This document shows positions 9,659 to 18,411 of a stretch of 64,000 bases of DNA, piece after piece. Source of the stretch: Bacillota bacterium (GTDB lineage Bacteria; Bacillota; Clostridia; Christensenellales; SZUA-584); contig JAEWTL010000039.1 of NCBI GenBank assembly GCA_023459495.1, positions 1 to 64,000 of the forward strand. Direction: 5' to 3'. A program made the position numbers and the translations under genes. The notes below the pieces were generated by a model. That model was not told where the DNA came from and made no database searches. It was given only the letters and a program-made list of their open reading frames with translations. How positions within the stretch are numbered: position 1 is the stretch's first letter; the number at the start of each line of letters is the position of its first letter.

Positions 9659-12229
9659 TTAAAAAATTTCAATTTCGTATATTCTGGAAGCCGCATCTCC
9701 ATTGTTGGACGGGTCCGTGATATACAATCTGACATACCGGCATGAGATTGGGGTAATTTCATGCCTTGTAACCCCTGCGGTATTGCCCTCAACTGTTACC
9801 ACATCTGTCCACGGACCGTTGCTTGAGTCGGAAACCTGAATGGTGTAATCCTCTGTATTGTAACCTGCATCTCCGCCCCAAGAGCTATTGTGGTATACGA
9901 TAAATTCACTCACTATTTTAGTTTCTCCTAAATCAACCACGAGCCATTGGGGCAATACTCCGTCATACCAGCCATCCGGCTGTGCGGTGCTTCCGTCCAC
10001 CGCTTTCGATCCGTCGCCGCTGTTGGTCGTTGTGGCGGCATCCAGCGCAATATTCGTTTTGGCAGCGTATATCTCAAATTCATATATCCTTGACGCTGGG
10101 TCTCCATTGTTGGATGGATCTGTAATGTATAGCCGGAAATATCGTTTTTCGAGCGGCTGTATGGTATATTCGGTCCTACCCGCAGTATTGCCAACCACCG
10201 TCACGAGATCTGTCCATGGTCCATTGACCGAATCCGCATATTGGATTTTAAAGTCTTTCGTATTGTATCCCGGGTTACCTCCCCATGAGCTGTTATGGTA
10301 TAATACAAACTTGTTTACGGTTTCAGTCTTACCCAAGTCTATAACAAGCCACTGCGGCGATGACGCGTCATACCAGCCATCCGGCTGCGCAGTGCTGCCG
10401 TCCACTGCCTTTGATCCGTTGCCGCTGTTTGTGGTTACCGTTTTGCCCAGAGCAACATTTTTAGCCGGTACGCGTATTTCAAATTCATATATCCTCGACG
10501 CCGGATCGCCATTGTTGGATGGATCCGTGATATACAGCCGGAAGTACCTTTTGTTGATCCCTGTCACTTCATGAACGGTTACACCATCCGTATTTCCATC
10601 GACAGTCACGATATCCGTCCATGGCCCGTTCAATGAATCTGCACATTGTATCTTGTAATCCTCCGTATTGTAACCGGCATTTCCTCCCCATGAGCTTTCG
10701 TGCTTGATAACAAACTGAGATACCGGATATTTCTGGCCCAGGTCCACAACCAGCGACTGCGGTCCGGCCGCTCCGTACCAGCCATCCGCTTGAGCCGCGC
10801 TGCCGTCCACCGCCTTCGAACCATCGCCAGAATTTGCAATTGTGGTTTTCTGATACGCAACGTTTATGGTATCCCCTCTTAAGGCGTTAAGCCTGATGGC
10901 TGCATCCAGATCGTCCCATGTATCGGAGCCCAACAGTGTAATGTGAACGCCACTGGAATTCTGTATCACGGAAACGGCATGCCCGTTTTCCAGCAGCGTC
11001 CCCGTATAGAATTCGCTGTCGTCCGCCGGTACGGGAAGATCCAATGTGTTCGTCCCCGGCGGATCGAGCACATGAATATATTCATACCGCCCATCCGGAG
11101 AACTTGTCGCTACGCCGCCCCACGAAAGCTCGGATATCGATGTTCCCTCTGCCGTTACAAAGGATGTACTGGCTTTTACATTTTTAATAGATTCCGAGAC
11201 CGGATCAATATAGCCGTTCAGTGCCTGAAACGTTTCCTTGACATTGGCCTCCCACGTACCTCCGGGATACGGGCTGGCTGCCCATACGATGCCGCCACCC
11301 TGCGTGTTTGTTGCTGCCTGCAATACCGTATATTTATACATGTCCTCCGCGGAATATTTTTGGCTTCCACCATTAGCCCACCATGTGTAGGTATTTGTGG
11401 TCGGAATAGCAACCTGTCTGTTATATCCCCACCATGTATCAATATCGTTTGGATCGGCCATGGGCGTATATTCGTTGAACCAAAGGTCCGGCGGAAAATT
11501 AATCTCCTTGCAGCCGTAATCACAGCACTCGTTCGCAGCACCGTTGGCGATCAACAGCATGTCCGGGTTATACGCCAGCACAGTGTTCCTGAGCCTTGCC
11601 CTGTCCACCTGCGCCGGAAAACCGCTGTCAAACCATAATCCGTCCAATTGATCACCATACCGAGCACACATCTCATCATAAATATCGTTGATAAAATTGT
11701 TCCATGTCTGATAACTATTCGTCGGATCATTCCAGCCCGTCGACGTCTGGTCGGCAGCGGAAAAGTCCATGCCGTCCGCCGGGTGAGTATAGAGTATCAA
11801 TTTTATCCCGGTTGGCTCTAACGCGTCGATGAGGTCCTGAATGACATCCCGGTTGGATGCATGCACCCCAGTGCGCCAATTAGCCATTCTCGTGCTGGGA
11901 TACAGCACGTTCATACTGCAGTGCCATGCTGTAAAGATGACATACTCCACGCCAAAAGATTCGACGTCGTCCGCAAATGCCTCAGCGTTAAAATTATCTG
12001 CCAGCTCGTTGAGGTTGGCCGGAACAGTACCATCCGGGTTTTTTGTTACCGCATATGCATCTCCATAAGCGTAATGAACGAACAGTCCGTATTTGTCCCA
12101 TATATAACTTTCTTCAGCAGATTCCTCGGAGGCACAGGCGCTCCCTGGAAAAACACTTAAGCATACCGTCACCAATAGCAATACCGTCACGATTACACCG
12201 ATCTTTTTGCTTAGCTTTACCGGCATCAT
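9659..12229 (-). CDS. Secreted alpha-L-fucosidase (GH29) with three CBM32/discoidin-like domains
   Basis: The enzyme should remove alpha-linked L-fucose from glycans outside the cell. A signal peptide (about residues 8-35, ending near GSACAS) precedes a GH29 catalytic domain that begins at WDKYGLFVHYAYGD; the likely nucleophile is the Asp in LDGLWFDSGF. Three near-identical F5/8 type C-like repeats of about 135 residues start near residues 456, 590 and 725, each with SKAVDGS, WLVVDLG-like, SSWGG and RYFRLYITDPSNNGD segments. They probably bind galactose- or GalNAc-containing glycans. Tandem ATGs at 12229 and 12226 both suit the GGGGAGG site. There is no LPxTG anchor, so the protein is probably released or held by its binding domains. 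Confidence 0.9.
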   Translation of the reverse strand: MMPVKLSKKIGVIVTVLLLVTVCLSVFPGSACASEESAEESYIWDKYGLFVHYAYGDAYAVTKNPDGTVPANLNELADNFNAEAFADDVESFGVEYVIFTAWHCSMNVLYPSTRMANWRTGVHASNRDVIQDLIDALEPTGIKLILYTHPADGMDFSAADQTSTGWNDPTNSYQTWNNFINDIYDEMCARYGDQLDGLWFDSGFPAQVDRARLRNTVLAYNPDMLLIANGAANECCDYGCKEINFPPDLWFNEYTPMADPNDIDTWWGYNRQVAIPTTNTYTWWANGGSQKYSAEDMYKYTVLQAATNTQGGGIVWAASPYPGGTWEANVKETFQALNGYIDPVSESIKNVKASTSFVTAEGTSISELSWGGVATSSPDGRYEYIHVLDPPGTNTLDLPVPADDSEFYTGTLLENGHAVSVIQNSSGVHITLLGSDTWDDLDAAIRLNALRGDTINVAYQKTTIANSGDGSKAVDGSAAQADGWYGAAGPQSLVVDLGQKYPVSQFVIKHESSWGGNAGYNTEDYKIQCADSLNGPWTDIVTVDGNTDGVTVHEVTGINKRYFRLYITDPSNNGDPASRIYEFEIRVPAKNVALGKTVTTNSGNGSKAVDGSTAQPDGWYDASSPQWLVIDLGKTETVNKFVLYHNSSWGGNPGYNTKDFKIQYADSVNGPWTDLVTVVGNTAGRTEYTIQPLEKRYFRLYITDPSNNGDPASRIYEFEIYAAKTNIALDAATTTNSGDGSKAVDGSTAQPDGWYDGVLPQWLVVDLGETKIVSEFIVYHNSSWGGDAGYNTEDYTIQVSDSSNGPWTDVVTVEGNTAGVTRHEITPISCRYVRLYITDPSNNGDAASRIYEIEIF

Positions 12230-12317
12230 AAATTCCTCCCCGATATTATTTTTTCGCAGGCAATACGTAATAATGAACACTAATCGATAGTTTCATTTTA
12301 TATAGTCATTTAAAAAT

Positions 12318-12337
12318 GGAGAATGGTAATTTTCTCC
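12318..12337. promoter_or_regulatory. Dyad GGAGAA-N8-TTCTCC upstream of the secreted fucosidase
   Basis: This inverted repeat lies about 90 bases upstream of the fucosidase start, just upstream of an AT-rich stretch that contains a TATAAAAT-like minus-strand -10 candidate. It is a plausible operator or activator site for this gene alone, since the gene is separated from module 2 by 157 bases. Confidence 0.35.
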
Positions 12338-12386
12338 GAATATATTGATTATCCATTTAACAGAACTATGAAAATCATTATAAATT

Positions 12387-13025
12387 CTAATCTTCTATAG
12401 CAATAGCGCGAACAGGTGACCCGTCTCTGTGCGTGAGCTTTAAAGGCAAGGCAAAAAAGGTGAATTCCTCGTTTTGGATAGGCATCATGTTAGTCAGCCC
12501 CTCAACAATCAGTACGCCCGCGCCCAACATTGTTTCGTGCACATACTTCCAATCCTGTCCGTTTGGCGTTGGCATGTCCATCCCGACAAGGCCGACACCT
12601 TTTTGGGCAAACCAATCCGCCAATTCTGTAGTCAAATAAGGAAAGTCTCTGAAGAACAAATCCTGCGGCCACATCTTATCCCACCCGGTATGCAGCAGCA
12701 CGCACAGGCCCCGGTCGATTTTATCTTCATATGGCAAAAGGTCTTCCGCCGTGATGGGTTCTTTAGCCTTCTTATATGTGAGATCTGCCCTGAACGCCCG
12801 AACAATTACCCTGGACAAGTCAATTTGATCGATCGTTTCCCCATCATGAAAAAAATGCTTAGGCGCGTCGATGTGCGTTCCCTGATGCGTCGATGTTGTG
12901 ACTCGCGACAGATTATAGCCAAGCGTATCCAGGCTGCAGTGCCAAGAGACAGAGAGCTTGGGGTCCATCGGCATCGTGGGGTCACCGTCCGTCATTGCCG
13001 TCGTCAAATCAATTATTCTTGCCAT
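12387..13025 (-). CDS. Cyclase-family hydrolase (kynurenine formamidase-like fold)
   Basis: The 212-residue protein carries the family metal-binding motif HQGTHIDAPKHF, matching HxGTHxDxPxH, and a VGMDMPTPNG segment typical of the fold. Family members are Mn or Zn hydrolases acting on formamides, lactones or related cyclic compounds. The ATG at 13025 (MARIIDLTTAM) is chosen because GGGGA lies nine bases upstream. It is the last gene of the module 2 operon, 13 bases after an SDR gene. A sugar lactone made by one of the neighbouring dehydrogenases is a reasonable substrate guess; tryptophan metabolism is unlikely in this context. Confidence 0.85.
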   Translation of the reverse strand: MARIIDLTTAMTDGDPTMPMDPKLSVSWHCSLDTLGYNLSRVTTSTHQGTHIDAPKHFFHDGETIDQIDLSRVIVRAFRADLTYKKAKEPITAEDLLPYEDKIDRGLCVLLHTGWDKMWPQDLFFRDFPYLTTELADWFAQKGVGLVGMDMPTPNGQDWKYVHETMLGAGVLIVEGLTNMMPIQNEEFTFFALPLKLTHRDGSPVRAIAIED

Positions 13026-13038
13026 CCCATATCCCCTT

Positions 13039-13836
13039 TCATCGACTGCCCGCAAAGCTCGACGACTTGCCAAGCCCCTCAGGTCCCATCGCGAGATATC
13101 CACCGGATACATCCAGATCGTGTCCGGTAATTGCACTTGCATCATCACTTAGCAAAAAGGCGACTGACGCAGCGATCTCATCGGCTTCCTGCAATCGCTG
13201 CACCATATGGTATTCTTCCCACGCTTTTGGCACACTTTCTCTCGTCCCCTCGGGCGTTGCCTTGCGCACCTCATCCGTCCATACCCATCCCGGGCTCATG
13301 CAATTCACCCGAATCGTCGGCGCAAGGTCCAGTGCGGCACAGCGCACCAGCTGCTTGACAGCGCCTTTTGCAGCGTTGTAGGTCCACCGATCCGGCTGCG
13401 CAATATGGCCGGAAATGCTGGATATGCACACGACAGCGCCTTTATCACGGCCCCTCTGCCGGACATATTCCGAAATCATATTGGCATAGCCTACAGGGCC
13501 AGCCATGAATGTATGCTGCCATTCCTCCTCAGTGGCATCAAGCCCCTTCGCTGTGAATGGAAAGGCGTTGTTAACCACATAATCCAGCCGTCCAAAACGC
13601 CTGAGCGCCTCGCATATAAGTTTCTCCGCAAATGTCCTGCTTTTCATGTCTCCCTCCAAAAAGCAAACATTTTCGCCGAGCTTTTTGAATTCGTCCAAGG
13701 AGGCTTTACCAGTGGATATGTCCCGTCCGCAAAACAACACCTGCACTTCTTCCTCAAGCAAGCGCTTAACACATGCCTTGCCAATCCCCCGGGAGCCTCC
13801 TGTAACGATAGCTGACTTGCCCTTCAATCCTCTCAT
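13039..13836 (-). CDS. SDR-family oxidoreductase
   Basis: A cytoplasmic NAD(P)-dependent dehydrogenase of the classical short-chain type, 265 residues. It shows the cofactor motif TGGSRGIG, the NNAF variant of NNAG, the catalytic Ser in ISSISGH and the YNAAK catalytic Tyr/Lys, followed by SPGWVWTD. The DPR-like organisation (TFAEKLICEALRRFG) recalls 2,4-dienoyl-CoA reductase relatives, but the sugar operon makes a polyol or sugar dehydrogenase more likely. The ATG at 13836 has AGGAGG nine bases upstream. It is the second of two adjacent SDR genes. Confidence 0.88.
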   Translation of the reverse strand: MRGLKGKSAIVTGGSRGIGKACVKRLLEEEVQVLFCGRDISTGKASLDEFKKLGENVCFLEGDMKSRTFAEKLICEALRRFGRLDYVVNNAFPFTAKGLDATEEEWQHTFMAGPVGYANMISEYVRQRGRDKGAVVCISSISGHIAQPDRWTYNAAKGAVKQLVRCAALDLAPTIRVNCMSPGWVWTDEVRKATPEGTRESVPKAWEEYHMVQRLQEADEIAASVAFLLSDDASAITGHDLDVSGGYLAMGPEGLGKSSSFAGSR

Positions 13837-13863
13837 CTCAGCATACCTCCTGTACTTGATTTT

Positions 13864-14601
13864 TTACCACATTGAGACTCCGCCATTGACGTCGATACAG
13901 GCGCCTGTCACATAGCTGGAAAGATCGGAGGCGACAAACAGTGTGGCATTCGCAACTTCCTCGGGAGTGCCGATATGCCCCAGAGGAACCATGTCGTCCC
14001 TGTAACCAAAATCGGTCGTCATCCCGGTTGCAATAAGGCCAGGCGCGATGCTGTTAACGGTAACGGCATAGGGCGCGGCGTATTTTGCCAGCGACTTCGT
14101 AAGATTGAGCAGCGCCGCTTTGGATGCCGCGTAGTCCATACCGATCATGATACCGCCGCTCTTTCCAGCCTGCGAGGCCATGTTGATAATCCGTCCATAC
14201 CGCTGTGGCTTCATAATACTAAGCGCCTGCCTTGCGAACAAAAAGGCCGCCCTGGCATTGACATCCATTGTCAGGTTCCACTGCTCGCATCGCAGTTCCT
14301 CCATCGGTATGATCCTGCCGATGCCTGCACAGTTGAGTAAAACGTCCAGCCTGCTTTCCATCTGCGTATAGCTGTTAAAGGCTGCGATGATCTCTTCTTC
14401 ATTTGTAACATCCGCCTGCACGGCAATGCATACACAGCCATAAAAACGTTCAATATCGTCGGCCACTTGCTTTGCAGCCTGAATGTTCAGGTCTACGATC
14501 ATGATGAATGATGCGCCTTCTTCTGCAAAACGCCGAGCACAGGCCCTGCCGATTCCGGTGGCCCCTCCTGTGATCATGATCTTTTTATCTTTCAGCAGCA
14601 T
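13864..14601 (-). CDS. SDR-family oxidoreductase (sugar or polyol dehydrogenase-like)
   Basis: A 245-residue classical short-chain dehydrogenase with TGGATGIG at residues 11-18, NCAG, MASQAGKSGG and the YAASK catalytic pair. The C-terminus ITGACIDVNGGVSMW-like tail is typical of FabG and of L-fucose, glucose or 2-keto-3-deoxy-sugar dehydrogenases. It follows the GH9-family gene by ten bases. Its pairing with a second SDR and a cyclase-family hydrolase suggests an oxidative sugar route (dehydrogenation, lactone opening, second oxidation); the exact sugar cannot be read from sequence. Confidence 0.9.
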   Translation of the reverse strand: MLLKDKKIMITGGATGIGRACARRFAEEGASFIMIVDLNIQAAKQVADDIERFYGCVCIAVQADVTNEEEIIAAFNSYTQMESRLDVLLNCAGIGRIIPMEELRCEQWNLTMDVNARAAFLFARQALSIMKPQRYGRIINMASQAGKSGGIMIGMDYAASKAALLNLTKSLAKYAAPYAVTVNSIAPGLIATGMTTDFGYRDDMVPLGHIGTPEEVANATLFVASDLSSYVTGACIDVNGGVSMW

Positions 14602-14611
14602 TTTCTCTCCC

Positions 14612-16375
14612 TCAAGTCTGTAGTACAGACAGCAGACACAGCAGCCATCCTACCATAGGCATATCGTACTCACAGTCATAGCCCTGCGCCTCCATGCTAA
14701 AGCTTGTATCCGTAATCCCCGTATACACGCCACCCGGTATTTGCGGTACGGGCGGGAAAAATTCACCGAATAAACCCCGGTGCGGATGGTTATAACCAAC
14801 TCCCTCGATATTGCTTGCATCAAATGGGTTAACACCGAGTATCCAGTCCAGCTGACGCTGTGCTACCTCTCTGAGTCTTACATTTCCTTCCAATCTGTCC
14901 ATTTTGACAAGGAATACTGCGTTGGCCAATAGGTCCAGATTGAAGCAGAAGCTGTTATAATCGTACTCCACATCCATGCGTTTTCCCTGCGGTTCGGCAA
15001 ACCCGCTTTCTTCCTGAATAAACGCAGGTGCTTCATTTGTACTGAAGCTGAAACATCCCGGCGTTTCAAATACATCGTTGCCTCTTGTATACCATGTTCC
15101 GGGGAGACGCCCAAACGGATTATGTGTGGATATTATGGCGCATTGATCCGCGATCGCATTCGCGCATTCGCGCCAAAGCCTGGCCTGTTCGTCATCTTCC
15201 CAAAGCTCCAGAGCGCCCGCAAACGCCTGAGGCACGGTTGTGCAGTAAAAATAGATATAATTGTTCGCCAGCCTTGCGGAACGGTTTCCCTCATAAAAAC
15301 AGGCCGCCGCAGGATTATGTGTTATGTCTCCGCCGACGCGCATACGCGCAAGTTCTTCGAGTGAATCTTTCGCCGCTGTACGATATACACCATCAGGCTC
15401 GGCGATATAGAGGGTCTGTGCACAAATTGCGCGTGAAGCATGCCTCAATGCGGAGTCCGGATAAAAGCCTTTATAAAACCGCGTCATTCCTTCATGCCCT
15501 AAAGGCGGATAGAGCGGCAGATCATAATCCTGCAGTTGTACACCGTCCCCCTGCATATAAGCCCATATTCGCTTAGCGCAGTCCAAACATTTCTGCGAAT
15601 AATCCGGATCGCTGTTGATAAAATACCGCGGGATCAAAGCAAGTGCTCGCAGCACATTCCATTGGGCTGGTTCAGGGGCAGGCGACTCAAAATAAATGCG
15701 GGGAGACTGCCAGCTGAAAGCATAGTCACCATACCCCTTTCCAGCCATCGCGGTATCATACCCTTGGGGTACCCAAGTGCAGTCCATTACAGCACCGTTA
15801 TCCAAAATCAGCGACATGAAATAATCTGCGCTGTGCCGCAACTCATCTGCAATGCGCCCTTTATCCCATAATGGCTGACAACGCAAAGCATATTCCGCAA
15901 GCCCGATTATCCCAAGCGAGGTACCCCATGCCCATTTGCGCAGGTCGCTGGACTGGTGGTGTCCCTTTCCCAGGTTTCTTACCTCTCCGCTCTGCAGTTG
16001 TATGGAATCCTTGGCATGGCAGTTGCCGTTCCATCCAAAATCGCTGTTGCAACGCTGCCATGTAAAGAACTCCACAGCAAGCCGCGCTGTCGTGTCATAG
16101 GCATTATCGCTCACGATAAAACACCGGCTGTTACCCTCATCAGTCGCGATGCGATAGATGCCCGGTTCCGTTACTTTGGAAAAATCACCGCACTTTGCGG
16201 TAGCAATCTCATCTCCCGCACTGTCTGCCAAGCGTCCTTTAAACACCTGTGTCAGCTTCAGATCCTGCAGACGGTAAACTATAAAATTTTCGGCCCTGCC
16301 CAGGTAAACGAGTCTTTTGGCGTCCTGGCAACGATACCCCATGTGGTTTATCAGAAATAAATTTTTATACATCAT
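14612..16375 (-). CDS. GH9-family glycoside hydrolase, cytoplasmic
   Basis: The 587-residue protein lacks a signal peptide. An N-terminal Ig-like CelD_N-type domain (about residues 5-90) is followed by an (alpha/alpha)6 barrel. The C-terminal part matches GH9 enzymes: DWILGVNPF, then NHPHRG in place of the usual HHR segment, then CEYDMPMVGW where the acidic pair sits. The usual GWHDAGD nucleophile-activating motif appears as GKGHHQSSDLRKW near residues 137-149, so only one of its two aspartates is conserved. GH9 enzymes of this layout include exo-glucosaminidases and cellobiohydrolases. The start is one of two tandem ATGs (16375 or 16372) behind GGAGG. It should cleave sugars imported by the adjacent transporter. 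Confidence 0.82.
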   Translation of the reverse strand: MMYKNLFLINHMGYRCQDAKRLVYLGRAENFIVYRLQDLKLTQVFKGRLADSAGDEIATAKCGDFSKVTEPGIYRIATDEGNSRCFIVSDNAYDTTARLAVEFFTWQRCNSDFGWNGNCHAKDSIQLQSGEVRNLGKGHHQSSDLRKWAWGTSLGIIGLAEYALRCQPLWDKGRIADELRHSADYFMSLILDNGAVMDCTWVPQGYDTAMAGKGYGDYAFSWQSPRIYFESPAPEPAQWNVLRALALIPRYFINSDPDYSQKCLDCAKRIWAYMQGDGVQLQDYDLPLYPPLGHEGMTRFYKGFYPDSALRHASRAICAQTLYIAEPDGVYRTAAKDSLEELARMRVGGDITHNPAAACFYEGNRSARLANNYIYFYCTTVPQAFAGALELWEDDEQARLWRECANAIADQCAIISTHNPFGRLPGTWYTRGNDVFETPGCFSFSTNEAPAFIQEESGFAEPQGKRMDVEYDYNSFCFNLDLLANAVFLVKMDRLEGNVRLREVAQRQLDWILGVNPFDASNIEGVGYNHPHRGLFGEFFPPVPQIPGGVYTGITDTSFSMEAQGYDCEYDMPMVGWLLCLLSVLQT

Positions 16376-16386
16376 GTTTCCTCCGG

Positions 16387-17496
16387 TCAATAATTGATCA
16401 GCGCTTCTTCGGTTTCCGTATCAAACAGGTATAGCCTTGATGTGTCCAGCCAAAGCCTGATATCGTCACCGAATTGGGCGGTATTCGTTGGGGCGATGCG
16501 TGCGCCAAAGCTTTGACCTGACCCTTTTGGCTGCGCGATTACAAACAGGTCTGCGCCTGTCTGTTCCGATACTTCCACGACACAGTCAATTCTTTCATGG
16601 CTGTCTCCACATCGCTCAATCGCTACATGTTCAGGGCGTATACCTACCCACACTTCCTTGTCAAACGCATCTTCGTGTATCCGTGCGGCACGTTCCGGCG
16701 CAACTTTGATCTCTGTCTCCCATAGGCGAATAAAAACATCCTTCTCGCGACGATGCAGATAAGCTTTTCCCATGTTCATCTGCGGACTGCCAATGAATTC
16801 TGCAACAAAACGGTTTCTCGGTTGATTGTAAAGATTCATCGGCGTGTCAGCCTGTTGTACGAGTCCATCTCGCATCACCACGATTTGACTCCCCATCGTC
16901 ATCGCTTCTGTCTGATCGTGCGTAACATATACAAAAGTGGTTTTAAGCTGATGATGCAGTTTTAATATTTCAGCCCGCATCGAGACGCGCAGCTTCGCGT
17001 CCAGATTTGAAAGCGGCTCGTCCATCAGAAACACAGCGGGATTGCGGACGATTGCACGCCCTAAGGCCACGCGTTGGCGCTGTCCGCCGGATAATGCTTT
17101 TGGTTTACGCTTCAGCAGCTCCGCAATGCCCAATATCTTCGCCGCCTCCCGCACGCGGCGGTCTATCTCTCCCTTTGGCACCTTTCGTAATTTAAGGCCG
17201 AAAGCCATATTGTCATATACCGTCATGTGCGGATACAGCGCATAGTTTTGAAAAACCATGGCAATATCACGATCCTTAGGTTCAACGCCGTTAATAAGTC
17301 GATCCCCCAGATATATCTCGCCTTCTGTAATATCCTCAAGCCCTGCGAGCATGCGTAGCGTTGTCGATTTGCCACACCCCGACGGGCCAACCAGTACGAT
17401 AAACGCTTGATCAGCGATCTCCATACTGAAATCGCGAACCGCATATTCTCCCCCCTGATAAACCTTGCCGACTTTTTCAAATGTAATGGATGCCAT
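16387..17496 (-). CDS. Sugar ABC transporter ATP-binding protein (MsmK/UgpC type), second copy
   Basis: This is a paralogue of the ATPase at 276-1394 and should power the module 2 importer. It carries GPSGCGKST, VFQNYALYPHMTV, LSGGQRQRVALGRA, FLMDEPLSNLD and THDQTEAMTMG in order, then a TOBE domain with VGIRPEHV. The ATG at 17496 (MASITFEKVGK) is chosen by comparison with the family; the frame is open a further 78 codons upstream, overlapping the permease gene. Length is 369 residues, normal for the family. Two MsmK-type ATPases in one region suggests recent duplication or parallel acquisition of complete sugar modules. Confidence 0.92.
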   Translation of the reverse strand: MASITFEKVGKVYQGGEYAVRDFSMEIADQAFIVLVGPSGCGKSTTLRMLAGLEDITEGEIYLGDRLINGVEPKDRDIAMVFQNYALYPHMTVYDNMAFGLKLRKVPKGEIDRRVREAAKILGIAELLKRKPKALSGGQRQRVALGRAIVRNPAVFLMDEPLSNLDAKLRVSMRAEILKLHHQLKTTFVYVTHDQTEAMTMGSQIVVMRDGLVQQADTPMNLYNQPRNRFVAEFIGSPQMNMGKAYLHRREKDVFIRLWETEIKVAPERAARIHEDAFDKEVWVGIRPEHVAIERCGDSHERIDCVVEVSEQTGADLFVIAQPKGSGQSFGARIAPTNTAQFGDDIRLWLDTSRLYLFDTETEEALINY

Positions 17497-17516
17497 ATTC
17501 CTATATTCCTTTCGTA

Positions 17517-18398
17517 TTAACCTTTCACAGCTCCACCGGTTAAGCCCTGCACGAAGTATTTCTGCACAAAGCAGAAGAATACAATAAGCGGTATCAATAT
17601 GATACATATCGCCGCGCACATCGGTCCCCAATCCGTTCCGAACTGCGACGAGAAGGACACCATGCCGATCGGTATCGTTTTCATGGGGGAAGATGCAAGT
17701 TCGACCGTTGCCCATAGCAGCTCTCCCCACCAGGATACGAATATGAAAATCGCGTTGGTGGCCACGGCGGGCGCCATTACGGGTACCGCAATATGTGTAA
17801 ATGTCTTTATCTCATTGCAACCGTCAATCCGTGCCGCTTCCAACAGTTCGCCCGGTATCGTGTCAAAAAAATTGCGAAAAATGTATATTGTCATGGGCAG
17901 CCCCCACCCGATATAGGGTATGATTAGTGCCAGCTTGGTACCTGTAAGGCCCAGATCGCTTGTTACGAGGTATAGCGGCATCAACACCGACTCGGAAGGC
18001 AGCATGGTGCAGCCCAGTATTGCGAGCATAATGAGTTCTGCGTGTTTAATTTTAAAACGGGAAAGCGCATATCCTGCCAACGCTCCAACAATTAGCGTAA
18101 CAGCAAGTACGATTATCACAATGACGATGCTGTTAAGCATATACGTCCCGATTTTAGCTGTGTCCCAGGCGGTTACATAGTTATCAAAAGCCCACGTTTG
18201 TGGGAGCCCCCATATATTCACATAAAACTCGGAGGTCGGCTTTAACGAAGTAATGATGACAAACAGTATAGGATATGCAATGAGCAGGCAATATGCAATG
18301 ATAAATATCCGGCTTGTAACGCGCGCCCGGCTGTTGCCTTTCATGTGCATGCGATGGTCATGCGTCTGCTTACGGGCAATTTTACTGTGGTTACTCAT
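17517..18398 (-). CDS. Carbohydrate ABC transporter permease (MalG type), module 2
   Basis: A six-span CUT1 permease of 293 residues. The EAA loop is visible as ELLEAARIDGCNEIKTF and the protein ends in the GLTGGAVKG tail that this subfamily shares. The ATG at 18398 has AAAGGAT upstream. A basic N-terminal extension of about 28 residues (rich in His, Arg and Lys) precedes the first membrane segment. It follows the MalF-type partner by 13 bases. Confidence 0.92.
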   Translation of the reverse strand: MSNHSKIARKQTHDHRMHMKGNSRARVTSRIFIIAYCLLIAYPILFVIITSLKPTSEFYVNIWGLPQTWAFDNYVTAWDTAKIGTYMLNSIVIVIIVLAVTLIVGALAGYALSRFKIKHAELIMLAILGCTMLPSESVLMPLYLVTSDLGLTGTKLALIIPYIGWGLPMTIYIFRNFFDTIPGELLEAARIDGCNEIKTFTHIAVPVMAPAVATNAIFIFVSWWGELLWATVELASSPMKTIPIGMVSFSSQFGTDWGPMCAAICIILIPLIVFFCFVQKYFVQGLTGGAVKG

Positions 18399-18411
18399 AT
18401 ATTAGATCCTT

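Noticed and set aside
9900..10870. Possible CRISPR or other DNA repeat array
   Set aside because: The repeats are about 405 bases apart, in frame, and encode the three binding modules of the fucosidase.
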